From Nocardia mexicana NBRC 108244 (GTDB lineage: Bacteria > Actinomycetota > Actinomycetes > Mycobacteriales > Mycobacteriaceae), in assembly GCF_001613165.1 (NCBI RefSeq), contig NZ_BDBV01000010.1, positions 1-40,333 on the forward strand: a stretch of DNA of 40,333 nt, in the 5' to 3' direction. The notes beneath the pieces were generated by a model. It saw only the letters and a list, made by a program, of their open reading frames with translations. It was not told the origin of the DNA and did not search any database. This document shows, in pieces, positions 33,334 to 40,333 of this stretch. The position numbers and the translations under genes are program-made. Positions within the stretch are counted from its first letter, which is position 1, and each line of letters opens with the position of its first letter.

Positions 33334-33708
33334 ATGGCCACCACCACCCGAGCCGCCTGGGCGCGGCATCCCGAACCACCCGGCACCCCGTCGCCGCTGG
33401 ATGAGCCCGCGACGGACGAGCTGCGCCTGGAGACGGTGATGGGCGCGCTCAGCGACCCGCTGCGGATGGGCATCGTGCAGAAATTGCTGCTGGACGCCGA
33501 GGCCTACGACCATCCCTGCGGCTGGTTCGGCATCCCCCGCCCGAAATCGTCGCTGACCCATCACTTCCGCGCCCTGCGGGAGGCCGGGGTGCTGCGGCAG
33601 CGGCAGTACGGACTGGAGCGGCGCAGCCACGTCCGCATCGATGACCTGCAGGAACGCTTCCCCGGCCTGCTCGACCTCGTGGCCGCGTGGACTCCCGCCG
33701 GAAAATGA
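33334..33708 (+). CDS. ArsR-like winged-helix transcriptional regulator
   Basis: A 124-residue protein. Residues ~30-105 form a winged helix: METVMGALSDPLRMGIVQKLL-like helices, then PKSSLTHHFRALREAGVLRQRQYGLERRSHVRIDDL, the usual recognition helix and wing of ArsR/helix_turn_helix_5 repressors. A Pro/Thr-rich N-terminus precedes it. The single cysteine (DHPCGWFG) is not in a classical metal-binding CxC, so a metal ligand is unlikely. It lies 10 bp after the third operator and presumably represses itself and the divergent MFS gene. Confidence 0.88.
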   Translation: MATTTRAAWARHPEPPGTPSPLDEPATDELRLETVMGALSDPLRMGIVQKLLLDAEAYDHPCGWFGIPRPKSSLTHHFRALREAGVLRQRQYGLERRSHVRIDDLQERFPGLLDLVAAWTPAGK

Positions 33709-33745
33709 CGAGCGCCGCGGCGCCGCGGGCAACATACTGGCGCGC

Positions 33746-34147
33746 ATGGCGATCTCGACGGCGGACCGGCTGGCTATTCACGAACTGCTGGCATTGCACG
33801 GGCATCTCAGCGATGCGGGCGATTTCGACGGGATGAGCGAGGTGTTCGCCGACGACATCGTCTATGACATGACCGAGTACGGCGCGGGACTGGTGCGCGG
33901 GCGAGATGCTTTGCGGGATCTGGCTCTCGAACTCGGAGACGGCAACCCGGTTGGGCACCACGTCACCAATGTCGTGATCACCGCAACCGACGGCGATACG
34001 GTACTGGTGCGCGCCAAGGGTATCGGGGTCACGGTCGAGGGCACCGTCGCCAGCGTCACCTACGACGATATCGTCCGCCGGACCCCCGAGGGCTGGCGCA
34101 TCTCCCACCGCCGGGTGGTTCCTCGCCGAACGCCGTTGACTCCCTGA
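33746..34147 (+). CDS. SnoaL-like / NTF2-fold small protein
   Basis: A 133-residue protein with the alpha+beta barrel pattern of the SnoaL_4/NTF2-like group. It has DRLAIHELLALHGHLSDAGDFDGMSEVFADDIVYDM, then VRGRDALRDLA, GHHVTNVVI and a C-terminal GWRISHRRVVPRR. Family members are isomerases, dehydratases or ligand-binding proteins; His and Asp residues in the pocket are present. It starts 37 bp after the ArsR-like gene and may share its transcript. Its stop lies one base from the convergent NmrA-like gene. Role in the efflux module is unknown. Confidence 0.82.
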   Translation: MAISTADRLAIHELLALHGHLSDAGDFDGMSEVFADDIVYDMTEYGAGLVRGRDALRDLALELGDGNPVGHHVTNVVITATDGDTVLVRAKGIGVTVEGTVASVTYDDIVRRTPEGWRISHRRVVPRRTPLTP

Positions 34148-34148
34148 G

Positions 34149-34997
34149 TCATTCAAACCGCGCCCGATTCTCACGCGCCCATTCGAGGAAGCTGCGCGGT
34201 GGGCGGCCTGTGACCTCCTCCACCGCCGGATGAACCCGCGCGGTGAACGATTCCAGCGCCGTGGCGCGCAAAGCCATGATGGCGTCGGCCATTTCGGCAT
34301 CGACACCGAAACCCACCAGGGCCGCACGCGCCTGTTCCGGTGTGGTCTCCGCGTAGCGCAGCGGGCGGCCGAGCATCCCGGCGAGGATCTCGGTCTGCTC
34401 GCCCGGCGACAGCGCTCGCGGCCCGCTGAGCGTGTAGGTCCGGCCTTCGTGGCCGGGTTCGGTGAGGGATTTCGTTGCGACAGCGGCGATATCGTGCGGG
34501 TCGACGACCGCGATGCGCCCCTGACCATACGGCGCGTAGACGGTGTCGTGGGCGCGGATCGTCGGCGCCCAATGCAGCGCGTTGGACATGAAACCCAAGG
34601 GGCGGATCATCGTCCACGCCGTGCCCGCCGCGCGCACCGCCCGCTCTCCCGCGCGATGCCACGTCGGAATCGGATCGGTCGCCGCCGCGTCACCCGCCCG
34701 GCCGGAGGACAGCTTCACGATATGCGGCACCCCCGCGTGCGCCGCGGCCTCGGCGGCATGCTCGTCGTGCCGGGCGAGGTCGGGGCCTGCCGACAGCAGG
34801 AACAGGCGGTCCGCTCCCGCCACCGCATCCGCCAGCCCTTCCGCCTCCCCCAGGTCGGCGCGCACCACCTCGACCTCCGGCGGGAGCCCGGCACCCTGCG
34901 GCCGGCGCGTGACGGCCCGCACCTCGACTCCCGTCGCCAGCAACTGATCGACCACGGCACGTCCGACGGTCCCGGTGGCACCGGTCACGACGATCAT
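34149..34997 (-). CDS. NmrA/SDR-type NAD(P)-binding protein
   Basis: A 282-residue atypical SDR. It has VTGATGTVGRAVVDQLL at the N-terminus (GxxGxxG), VTRRPQG with Arg for NADP preference, and SGRAGDAAATDPIPTWHRAGERAVRAAGTAWTMIRPLGFMSN. This pattern fits the NmrA/quinone reductase (QOR2)/YtfG-like group, in which the catalytic Tyr is lost. The ATG at 34997 has AAGGAG upstream. It might reduce quinones or sense redox state. It is convergent with the SnoaL-like gene. The 207-bp stretch from 34998 to the next stop at 35205 holds its promoter and no other gene I can support. Confidence 0.87.
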   Translation of the reverse strand: MIVVTGATGTVGRAVVDQLLATGVEVRAVTRRPQGAGLPPEVEVVRADLGEAEGLADAVAGADRLFLLSAGPDLARHDEHAAEAAAHAGVPHIVKLSSGRAGDAAATDPIPTWHRAGERAVRAAGTAWTMIRPLGFMSNALHWAPTIRAHDTVYAPYGQGRIAVVDPHDIAAVATKSLTEPGHEGRTYTLSGPRALSPGEQTEILAGMLGRPLRYAETTPEQARAALVGFGVDAEMADAIMALRATALESFTARVHPAVEEVTGRPPRSFLEWARENRARFE

Positions 34998-35204
34998 GGG
35001 CACTCCTTCGCTCGAATACTGCGGGGGATCCCGCACCACCCGAGCCTGGGCCGACAGCATCGATCAAGCTATCCACCGGGCCGAACTCGCACCTTTCCGT
35101 CGTCGGACCTCACGTGCACCCCGGTTTCCTCCAGCATCTGCGCAGAAGACGCCGCTTCACTCCACCTGCGGTTTCACATGTACCGGCCAAGGCGATTCAC
35201 GCCC

Positions 35205-35777
35205 TCACCCCGCCGAATCCCGGCCGATCCGGGCGGCCGCGGCGGCGATGCGCTCCGGATCGGCTCCGGCCAGCAGTTCCAGCAGCAGGCCGCGAATCAG
35301 CGCCAGGGCGCGAGTAGCCCGCGCCTCGGCCGTCTCGATCGGCGTGGACGGCTGGGCCCGGATCAGCAGTCGCCGCCAGTCCCCGGTGGATTCGGCGGCG
35401 AAACCGGCCCACGGCCCGGGTTCGGGACCGACCGAGCGAATGAATGCCTCGTAGTTCAGCCGCACCATGGCCCGCTGCCGTGGCGCCGACAGCCATTCCC
35501 ACAGCCGCCGCGCCGAGACCTCGAAACTGTCTGCCGCGCAGGATGATTCGTCACCCAACAGGGCGTCCACCTCGGCGATCTGCCGACTTCGGGTGTATGC
35601 GAGCACCTCCCGGATCAATTGATCCTTGCTGCCGAACAGATACAGCAGCACCCGCGGGCTGCTCCCGATCGCCGCCGACAGCGGCCGCAGCGATACTCCG
35701 GCCAGGCCGTGCTCCAGCGCGTAGGTGTAGCTGGCCTCCAGCAATTCCGCGCGCCGCGATAAGCCGTCAGCGGACAT
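35205..35777 (-). CDS. TetR-family transcriptional regulator
   Basis: A 190-residue regulator with an N-terminal HTH in YTYALEHGLAGVSLRPLSAAIGSSPRVLLYLFGSKDQLIREVL (about residues 17-59). The rest is a helical ligand domain with WEWLSAPRQRAMVRLNYEAF. The recognition helix SSPRVLLYLFGSK is characteristic of one TetR subgroup. It is divergent from an SDR gene with a perfect inverted repeat between them. It probably represses that gene and itself. Confidence 0.88.
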   Translation of the reverse strand: MSADGLSRRAELLEASYTYALEHGLAGVSLRPLSAAIGSSPRVLLYLFGSKDQLIREVLAYTRSRQIAEVDALLGDESSCAADSFEVSARRLWEWLSAPRQRAMVRLNYEAFIRSVGPEPGPWAGFAAESTGDWRRLLIRAQPSTPIETAEARATRALALIRGLLLELLAGADPERIAAAAARIGRDSAG

Positions 35778-35815
35778 GACCGACCTTCCGTCCCGGGACT
35801 TCCGGCGCTAGAGTA

Positions 35816-35835
35816 ACTGAAACACTCGTTTCAGT
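35816..35835. promoter_or_regulatory. TetR operator: ACTGAAAC-N4-GTTTCAGT
   Basis: A perfect inverted repeat with 8-bp arms and a 4-base centre lies in the 70-bp divergent region. It ends 12 bp before the SDR start and 38 bp from the TetR start. It overlaps the region just upstream of the SDR ribosome site (GGAGG at about 35836), so binding would block SDR transcription directly. Confidence 0.8.
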
Positions 35836-35847
35836 GGAGGCAATCGC

Positions 35848-36606
35848 ATGGCCGACACCGATTTCCGGCTCACCGGCCGCACGGCACTGGTCACCGGTTC
35901 CGCGCGCGGACTCGGCCTGGAGATGGCGCGCGGCCTGGCCGCGGCCGGTGCTCGTGTACTCCTCAACGGCCGCGACCCGAACACACTAGAGGCCACCGCC
36001 GCCGAACTCCGTGGGCAGGGCATGGCGGTGCGGGCGGCCGCCTTCGACGTGACCGACAGCGCCGCCGTGCGGGACGCGCTCGCCGCGACCGGGCCGATCG
36101 ACGTGCTGGTCAACAATGTCGGCCGGCGCGATCGGCGCGGCATGGACGCCTTGCCCGCACCCGACCTGATCCGGCTGTTCGAGACCAACGTGGCCGCGGC
36201 ATACACGCTCAGCCGCCATGTGGCACAGGGGCTTACACATCGCAACCGACCGGGACGGATCATCAACGTCTCGTCGGTGATCGGACAGCTCGGCCGCGCC
36301 GGCGACGTCGCCTACACCACGGTCAAGGCCGCCCTGGACGGCCTCACCCGCACGTTGGCCGCCGAGTTGGGCCCGCACGCGATCACCGTGAATTCCGTCG
36401 CCCCGGGCACTTTCGCCACCGAGGCCAATGCCACGCTCGTCGCCGACGAGTCGTTCGCCGCATGGCTGCGCACCCGCACCGCGCTGGGCCGCTGGGGACG
36501 GCCCGAGGAGATCGCGGGCCTGGTCGTATTTCTGGCCGGTGACGCCGCCTCGTTCATCACCGGCCAGACCATCGCCGTCGACGGGGGCCTGACGACCACG
36601 TTCTGA
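35848..36606 (+). CDS. Short-chain dehydrogenase/reductase
   Basis: A 252-residue classical SDR resembling FabG or gluconate 5-dehydrogenase-type proteins. It has TGSARGLGLEMARGL, NNVGRRD, NVSSVIGQLG with catalytic Ser, YTTVKAAL (Tyr/Lys pair), NSVAPGTFATE, and the C-terminal FITGQTIAVDGGLTTTF. The residue pattern LNGRDPN suggests NADP(H). The GGAGG site precedes the ATG at 35848. It is controlled in all likelihood by the divergent TetR through the inverted repeat at 35816-35835. Substrate unknown. It ends 38 bp before the stop of the convergent MFS gene. Confidence 0.9.
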   Translation: MADTDFRLTGRTALVTGSARGLGLEMARGLAAAGARVLLNGRDPNTLEATAAELRGQGMAVRAAAFDVTDSAAVRDALAATGPIDVLVNNVGRRDRRGMDALPAPDLIRLFETNVAAAYTLSRHVAQGLTHRNRPGRIINVSSVIGQLGRAGDVAYTTVKAALDGLTRTLAAELGPHAITVNSVAPGTFATEANATLVADESFAAWLRTRTALGRWGRPEEIAGLVVFLAGDAASFITGQTIAVDGGLTTTF

Positions 36607-36644
36607 TCGGCCCGGCACGCAGCTCACCGTGATCGCGCGGGACG

Positions 36645-38072
36645 TTACGCCTCGGCGGTGCCGGTATCCCGAGTGTTCGCAGTTCGGAAGCCCCAGGGGC
36701 GCAATAGAACCGCGATCACCAAGGCGCCGGCGAGCAGGAGGGTGCCGATGACGACCATGCCCACGGTGAATCGGAACGTGTCGACGACCGATACCGCCGC
36801 AGCCAGCCCGAGGACGAAACCCAGTTGCCCGGCAGCGGTTTTCACGGCCGCCAGCACACCGCTCATATCCGCCGGGAGCGACGACATGAGCACCGCCGAT
36901 TGCGGGTTCTGCGCCCACATCACTCCGAATCCGGCCACCGCGCAGACCGCCGAATACACCCACAGCTCGGCATTCGCACCGACACCCGCCAATGCCAGAA
37001 TGCCCACACCGCAACAGATCAGGCCGGATACGTACAGCGTCCGGGCCGACCACCCCCGTTCCTGCGCCTGCGCGGCGAGGTCCGCCCCGAGCACCATGCC
37101 CAGATACAGCGGCACCGCGACCACCATCACCATGGACACCGACAGGCCACGGTGGCCGTGCAACGCGGTGATCGTCTGCAACACGACGACGGCGGCGGCG
37201 AATCCGGCCAGCATCCCGGTCGACCAGGTGGCGGCGAACGGCGCGGAGGTCAACAGCCGCACGGGAACCGCGGGCTCCGCGGTGCGCAGCTCCCGCCTCG
37301 CGAACAGCACGAGCAGCACCACCGCGGCGGCCAGCACGCTCGCCGCCAGCGGGTCGGTCCACCCCCGATCGGCGGCCCCGTACACCCCGCCTACCAGAGC
37401 GGCGAGCGCCGCGGACCCCAGCAGCACGCCGACACCGTCGAAGCGGCGGGGCGTGGCCGCCTTCGAGTCCGGGACCGTCAGCCAGCCGAGCGCCAGGAGC
37501 AGCGCGGCGATCACGCCGGTGATCAAATAGCCCGTGCGCCAGGTGGTTCCGTCGACCAGCGCGGAGCCGACGACTCCGGCGGCCATGATCGCCACCGACT
37601 GCAGGCCCAGCCATACGCCGAAGGCCCGCGGCAGGTCCTCCGGAGGGTACAGCGCCGCGACGATCGCCAGCGCCGTCACGAAACAGGCGGCGAGGCCCGC
37701 GCCGGTGATCACCCGGCCGATCAGGAAGGTCGTGGAGTCCGACGCGTACGTGGCGACGAAGGCGCCGACGACCACGGCGGATGTGCCGCCGAGCAGGATC
37801 CGCCGGCGCCCGAGACGGTCACCGAGCGTCCCCGCGCCCAGCAGGCACGCCGACAGCGCGATCGCGCCCATACCGGCTGCCAGCCAAGCGATTCCGGAAC
37901 CCATCGCGAAGTATTCGGAGGCCCGCGGCACGGCGACGACGTGGATCACCGTGTCGCCGCCCAGCAGACCCGACAGCAGGGCGAGGACGCCGAGGGCGAG
38001 AGCCCGCCGGTCCGATCGTCCACGCACCCGCACGGGCCAGACCTGCGCCTGCGGGGTATCGAGTGCCGTCAT
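36645..38072 (-). CDS. MFS transporter, DHA2/EmrB-QacA type
   Basis: A 475-residue major facilitator with about 14 hydrophobic segments, as expected for drug:H+ antiporter-2 proteins. Motif A reads LGAGTLGDRLGRRRILLGG after helix 2. Helices after residue ~200 (TVPDSKAATPRRFDGVGVLLG) start the extra pair. The ATG at 38072 lies at the edge of the repeat-rich region. The substrate is probably a lipophilic drug or metabolite. No regulator is adjacent except the TetR/SDR pair at the opposite end, from which it is convergent. Confidence 0.9.
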   Translation of the reverse strand: MTALDTPQAQVWPVRVRGRSDRRALALGVLALLSGLLGGDTVIHVVAVPRASEYFAMGSGIAWLAAGMGAIALSACLLGAGTLGDRLGRRRILLGGTSAVVVGAFVATYASDSTTFLIGRVITGAGLAACFVTALAIVAALYPPEDLPRAFGVWLGLQSVAIMAAGVVGSALVDGTTWRTGYLITGVIAALLLALGWLTVPDSKAATPRRFDGVGVLLGSAALAALVGGVYGAADRGWTDPLAASVLAAAVVLLVLFARRELRTAEPAVPVRLLTSAPFAATWSTGMLAGFAAAVVVLQTITALHGHRGLSVSMVMVVAVPLYLGMVLGADLAAQAQERGWSARTLYVSGLICCGVGILALAGVGANAELWVYSAVCAVAGFGVMWAQNPQSAVLMSSLPADMSGVLAAVKTAAGQLGFVLGLAAAVSVVDTFRFTVGMVVIGTLLLAGALVIAVLLRPWGFRTANTRDTGTAEA

Positions 38073-38224
38073 GCCCGCCTCCTCGCCTCACTGACCCGAC
38101 CAGCAAGCCCCCGACAGCGGGGCGGAACGCTCCCCACGAGTATCCGAGAGTGAAACACCCCCGGACAAGATCAGCGACCAATCAGTGACCGAAGAGCAAC
38201 CATCCAGACAACCCGGCCGAAAGC

Positions 38225-38620
38225 ACGCCGGGGAACGAGTGTGAAGCCACGCCTGGGATAAAGAGTGCGCAGCCGCGCTGGGAACAACAAGTAACGGGCC
38301 CATGCCGGGGATAAAGTGCGCAGCCACGCCGGGAACAGGTGCGGAGCCGGGCGGGGAACAAGTGCGGAGCCGCGCGGGGAACAAGTGCGCAGCCACGCCG
38401 GGAACAAGTGCGCAGCCACGCCGGGAACAAGTGCGCAGCGCGCGGGGAACAACGAGTGCCGGGGACAACAAGTACAGAGCCGCTCGGGGACAACAAGTAA
38501 GTACCCGCCAAGAACAACAAGTAACGGGCCCACGCCGGGATAGCAAGTACGGACCCGCGGCGGGGATATGAGTACAGGCCCGCGCGGCGGGACAGCAAGT
38601 GATGGGCCGTGGGGACGACG
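38225..38620. repeat. Degenerate ~23-bp tandem repeats in a 584-bp non-coding gap
   Basis: The gap 38073-38656 has no credible gene. From about 38225 to 38620 it carries a run of diverged units built on GGGAACAAGTGCGCAGCCAC plus GCC, about 23 bp. The cleanest copies are at 38376-38450, and looser ones with AACAACAAGTAACGG or GATAGCAAGTACGG lie at both ends. About 14-16 units can be made out. Unit length and sequence drift, so this is an old minisatellite and not a CRISPR array: no spacers of constant size exist. Confidence 0.75.
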
Positions 38621-38656
38621 ACTCGAGGGTTGCGCCGGGACGGTGGGTAAAGGGAG

Positions 38657-39619
38657 TCAGGCGGGGCGGGGGGTGCGGCGGGCGGTGGTGGCGAACTGGG
38701 CGCGGGCCTCGGCGGGGGTGACGGTGAACGGGTGGGCGGGTACGCCTGCGGTCAGGTGCTCGCGGTAGAGGCGGGCGGTCATGGGGCCGATGGCCGCCTT
38801 CAGCACGGCGGTCTTGATGCGGTCGCCGCTCAGGGCGGCCGTGGCCGCGCGCATGGCCGGGCGCACCGCCGCGTCCACCGCGGCCGGTTGGTCGAAGCCG
38901 CCGACCTCGCGCATCCACTTCGGCAGGGTCGCGATCACCGCCGGGGCGATCAGCCGGCTGCCACCCCACAGTTTCAGTCCCTTGTCCCGCGGTGTGTGCA
39001 GCAGATAGTGCATGCCCTCGTGGGCGCGCGGCGAGCTGCACAGCCGAGGCCGCACCGCGGCGAAGTACTCGCGCACTTCGGCCCGCGAGCGCGGGACGTC
39101 GCCGAGCTTGCAGGTCTGCAGCTCGGCGGCGACCACGCACTCCTCCCAGTACCGCTGCTCCTCGGCGGGGCTCAGCGGACCCGGGCCGTACATCTCGTAG
39201 CACTTGAGCACCCCGTGCCAGCCGGTGACATGGATCCACAGCTGCGAGTCCGGGTTGTTGGCGCTGTAGCGCTTGCCCGTGATCGGTTCGATCCCGGTCG
39301 CCTTGGCGTGCACCTTCATCAGGTGCTCGGACGCCTCGATCGCCATCCGGCTGTCGGCGACGGCCGCGATGAGGAAATAGGCGAAGGTGTGGTCCAACCG
39401 CCCGCGCGGATCGCTGTAGATGCCGCCGACATCGGCGACGGCCGCGGTGAGATCCGGGTCGAAATGCTCGAGCACGACCGAACGCTGGAAACCCAGCAGT
39501 GCCGTGGGCGCGGTCCACACCTTCCAGGTCGGCGAGTCCGGGCCGAAGAACCCGTAGTCGACCTCGCGGATCTTGCGGACCGGGGCGTTGAATTGCGGGC
39601 GCATGGCTGCCGTGGTCAT
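38657..39619 (-). CDS. DUF2236 / MpaB-family oxygenase-like protein
   Basis: A 320-residue protein of the ER-bound oxygenase MpaB/MpaB'/Lcp group (DUF2236), a haem-type fold that includes rubber oxygenase Lcp. It has DYGFFGPDSPTWKVW at the N-terminus and DPRGRLDHTFAYFLIAAVADSRMAIEASEHLMKVHAKATG, where His residues could serve haem binding. LWIHVTGWHGVLKCYEMYGP, MHYLLHTPRDKG and LPKWMREVGG follow. No signal peptide is seen, so it should be cytoplasmic. The ATG at 39619 has AAGGAG upstream. Reaction unknown. A TCTCTAGAGA palindrome (39642-39651) lies in its promoter region. Confidence 0.85.
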   Translation of the reverse strand: MTTAAMRPQFNAPVRKIREVDYGFFGPDSPTWKVWTAPTALLGFQRSVVLEHFDPDLTAAVADVGGIYSDPRGRLDHTFAYFLIAAVADSRMAIEASEHLMKVHAKATGIEPITGKRYSANNPDSQLWIHVTGWHGVLKCYEMYGPGPLSPAEEQRYWEECVVAAELQTCKLGDVPRSRAEVREYFAAVRPRLCSSPRAHEGMHYLLHTPRDKGLKLWGGSRLIAPAVIATLPKWMREVGGFDQPAAVDAAVRPAMRAATAALSGDRIKTAVLKAAIGPMTARLYREHLTAGVPAHPFTVTPAEARAQFATTARRTPRPA

Positions 39620-39710
39620 CGTGTGCTCCTTTGCACGACGTTCTCTAGAGACCGACCAGTGTGTTCATTCACGAGTGTAGCATTTCTGTTACTCGCGGTA
39701 CCGGCTGCGG

Positions 39711-40333
39711 TCAGGGGTTCATTTCGTAGGTCCCGGCCAGCGCACGCGCCTGCCGCACCACCGCCTCGAATCGCGACGGATCGGCAATCGGGCGCCGCAC
39801 CAGGTCCAGCGCGCGCGTCTGCTGCGCCTTGGTGGCGGCGGGCTTGCAGTGCAGAGTCGTTGCGTGGCCGGAGAATTCGCGCACGAACACGTCGAATATC
39901 TGGTCCAGCACGTCCTCGTCGGTGCCCTCGATGGCGGCCTGCTCGAGAATCAGCTGCGCGTAGGGCACCAGCGTGAACAGCTCCCCGAGGGCGAACAGGA
40001 AGTCGACGTCGCGCTGCTGCTGCGCGGTCGGCGGGGCCGCCACCAGCAGCGTCTGCAGCGCCTCGGCCTGCTCCAGGAACAGCGCCACGTTCGGGATGTG
40101 CGCGAAGCGGCCGAATACCGGGCGCCAGTCGGCGAAGCGGATCTTGCCCAGCCCGCTGGTCGGACCCTGCCGGAACAGGAAGTCGTCGTCGGTGGCGTCG
40201 CGGCGGGTCGGGACGGGATCGTGTGCGGCCCGGGCGAATTCGGCCTTCAGCTGGGGTAGGGCGCGCAGCGCCGGGGCCAGCCGCCGCCCGCCGCGCTGCA
40301 GCGTCGAGGACACCGCACGCACGGCACCGGCGG
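39711..40333 (-). CDS. Probable acyl-CoA dehydrogenase, C-terminal part (runs off the window)
   Basis: The reading frame is open to the right edge, so the start is outside; the first in-window GTG at 40322 need not be the start. About 207 codons are visible. The sequence is mostly helical (VFGRFAHIPNVALFLEQAEALQTLLVAAPP, FALGELFTLVPYAQLILEQA, DEDVLDQIFDVFVREFSGHATTLHCKP) and ends in RPIADPSRFEAVVRQARALAGTYEMNP. That ending resembles the C-terminal helical domain of some actinobacterial acyl-CoA dehydrogenases. The catalytic domains are not in the window, so the assignment is tentative. It lies upstream of the MpaB-like gene on the same strand with a 91-bp gap. Confidence 0.5.
   Translation of the reverse strand, partial: AGAVRAVSSTLQRGGRRLAPALRALPQLKAEFARAAHDPVPTRRDATDDDFLFRQGPTSGLGKIRFADWRPVFGRFAHIPNVALFLEQAEALQTLLVAAPPTAQQQRDVDFLFALGELFTLVPYAQLILEQAAIEGTDEDVLDQIFDVFVREFSGHATTLHCKPAATKAQQTRALDLVRRPIADPSRFEAVVRQARALAGTYEMNP

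Noticed and set aside
38225..38620. CRISPR array
   Set aside because: Units are contiguous and diverged, with no spacers of regular length and no cas genes nearby.
38088..39518. Minus-strand 476-codon frame spanning the tandem repeats and the MpaB-like gene
   Set aside because: It is the wrong frame of the MpaB-like gene joined to the repeat; the repeat part gives low-complexity peptides only.

Overview
The window looks like chromosomal DNA of a mycolic-acid-containing actinomycete, most likely a Nocardia. The grounds are high GC throughout, frequent GTG starts, 4-bp stop/start overlaps (GTGA, ATGA), an Ami1 (Rv3717)-like amidase, a mycolate-type cyclopropane synthase paralogue, an MMPL transporter, a DUF397 protein, an F420-type LLM oxidoreductase, and a gene set matching the nocardiolactone (nltABCD) beta-lactone pathway known from Nocardia. 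I saw no rRNA, tRNA, CRISPR array, insertion sequence or integrase. Genus assignment is inference; no database search was possible.

Layout. 46-2839 (minus): an ECF sigma factor upstream of a secreted peptidoglycan amidase with a long Pro/Gly repeat tail. 3045-3446: a small exported protein. 3497-5817: a galactose operon with a lac-type palindrome, a 16-codon leader ORF, galT and galK. 6333-7353: an orphan DUF397 protein and an SDR. 7354-7701: a regulatory gap with twin inverted repeats. 7702-16679 (plus): the main accessory block, which holds two thiolase-like subunits, a beta-lactone synthetase-like AMP ligase, a small membrane protein, an OleD-like reductase, an HxxxDG acyltransferase, an MMPL transporter and a hotdog thioesterase. 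A convergent cyclopropane-synthase-like methyltransferase borders it at 16680-17537.

17620-22738 holds an alpha/beta hydrolase, a metallo-beta-lactamase-fold protein, a divergent quinone oxidoreductase/TetR pair with two palindromic operators, and a sugar-nucleotide epimerase. 22837-23111 is a palindromic repeat followed by a 36-bp tandem array. 23129-26503 (minus) is a GT-C-like membrane protein plus an OmpR-type response regulator and histidine kinase. 26605-29637 (plus) is a tightly coupled four-gene operon: GT2 glycosyltransferase, CofC-like DUF2064 transferase, five-TM molybdopterin oxidoreductase and small membrane protein. It converges on a DUF318 permease with a His-rich tail. 31009-38072 holds detoxification or efflux-type modules: an LLM oxidoreductase, an MFS/ArsR pair with a triple operator, SnoaL-like and NmrA-like proteins, a TetR/SDR pair with an inverted-repeat operator, and a second MFS. 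38225-38620 is a degenerate tandem repeat. The window ends with an MpaB-family (DUF2236) oxygenase-like gene and the 3' part of a probable acyl-CoA dehydrogenase.

How the genes work together. In the nlt-like block, two acyl chains would be condensed by a Cys-bearing subunit paired with a degenerate partner that keeps only the interface Glu. The beta-keto acid would be reduced by the OleD-like enzyme and closed to a beta-lactone by the OleC-like ligase. No OleB-type decarboxylase is seen, so the lactone may be the end product. The coupled acyltransferase, MMPL and thioesterase suggest further acylation, export or chain release beyond the minimal four-gene pathway.
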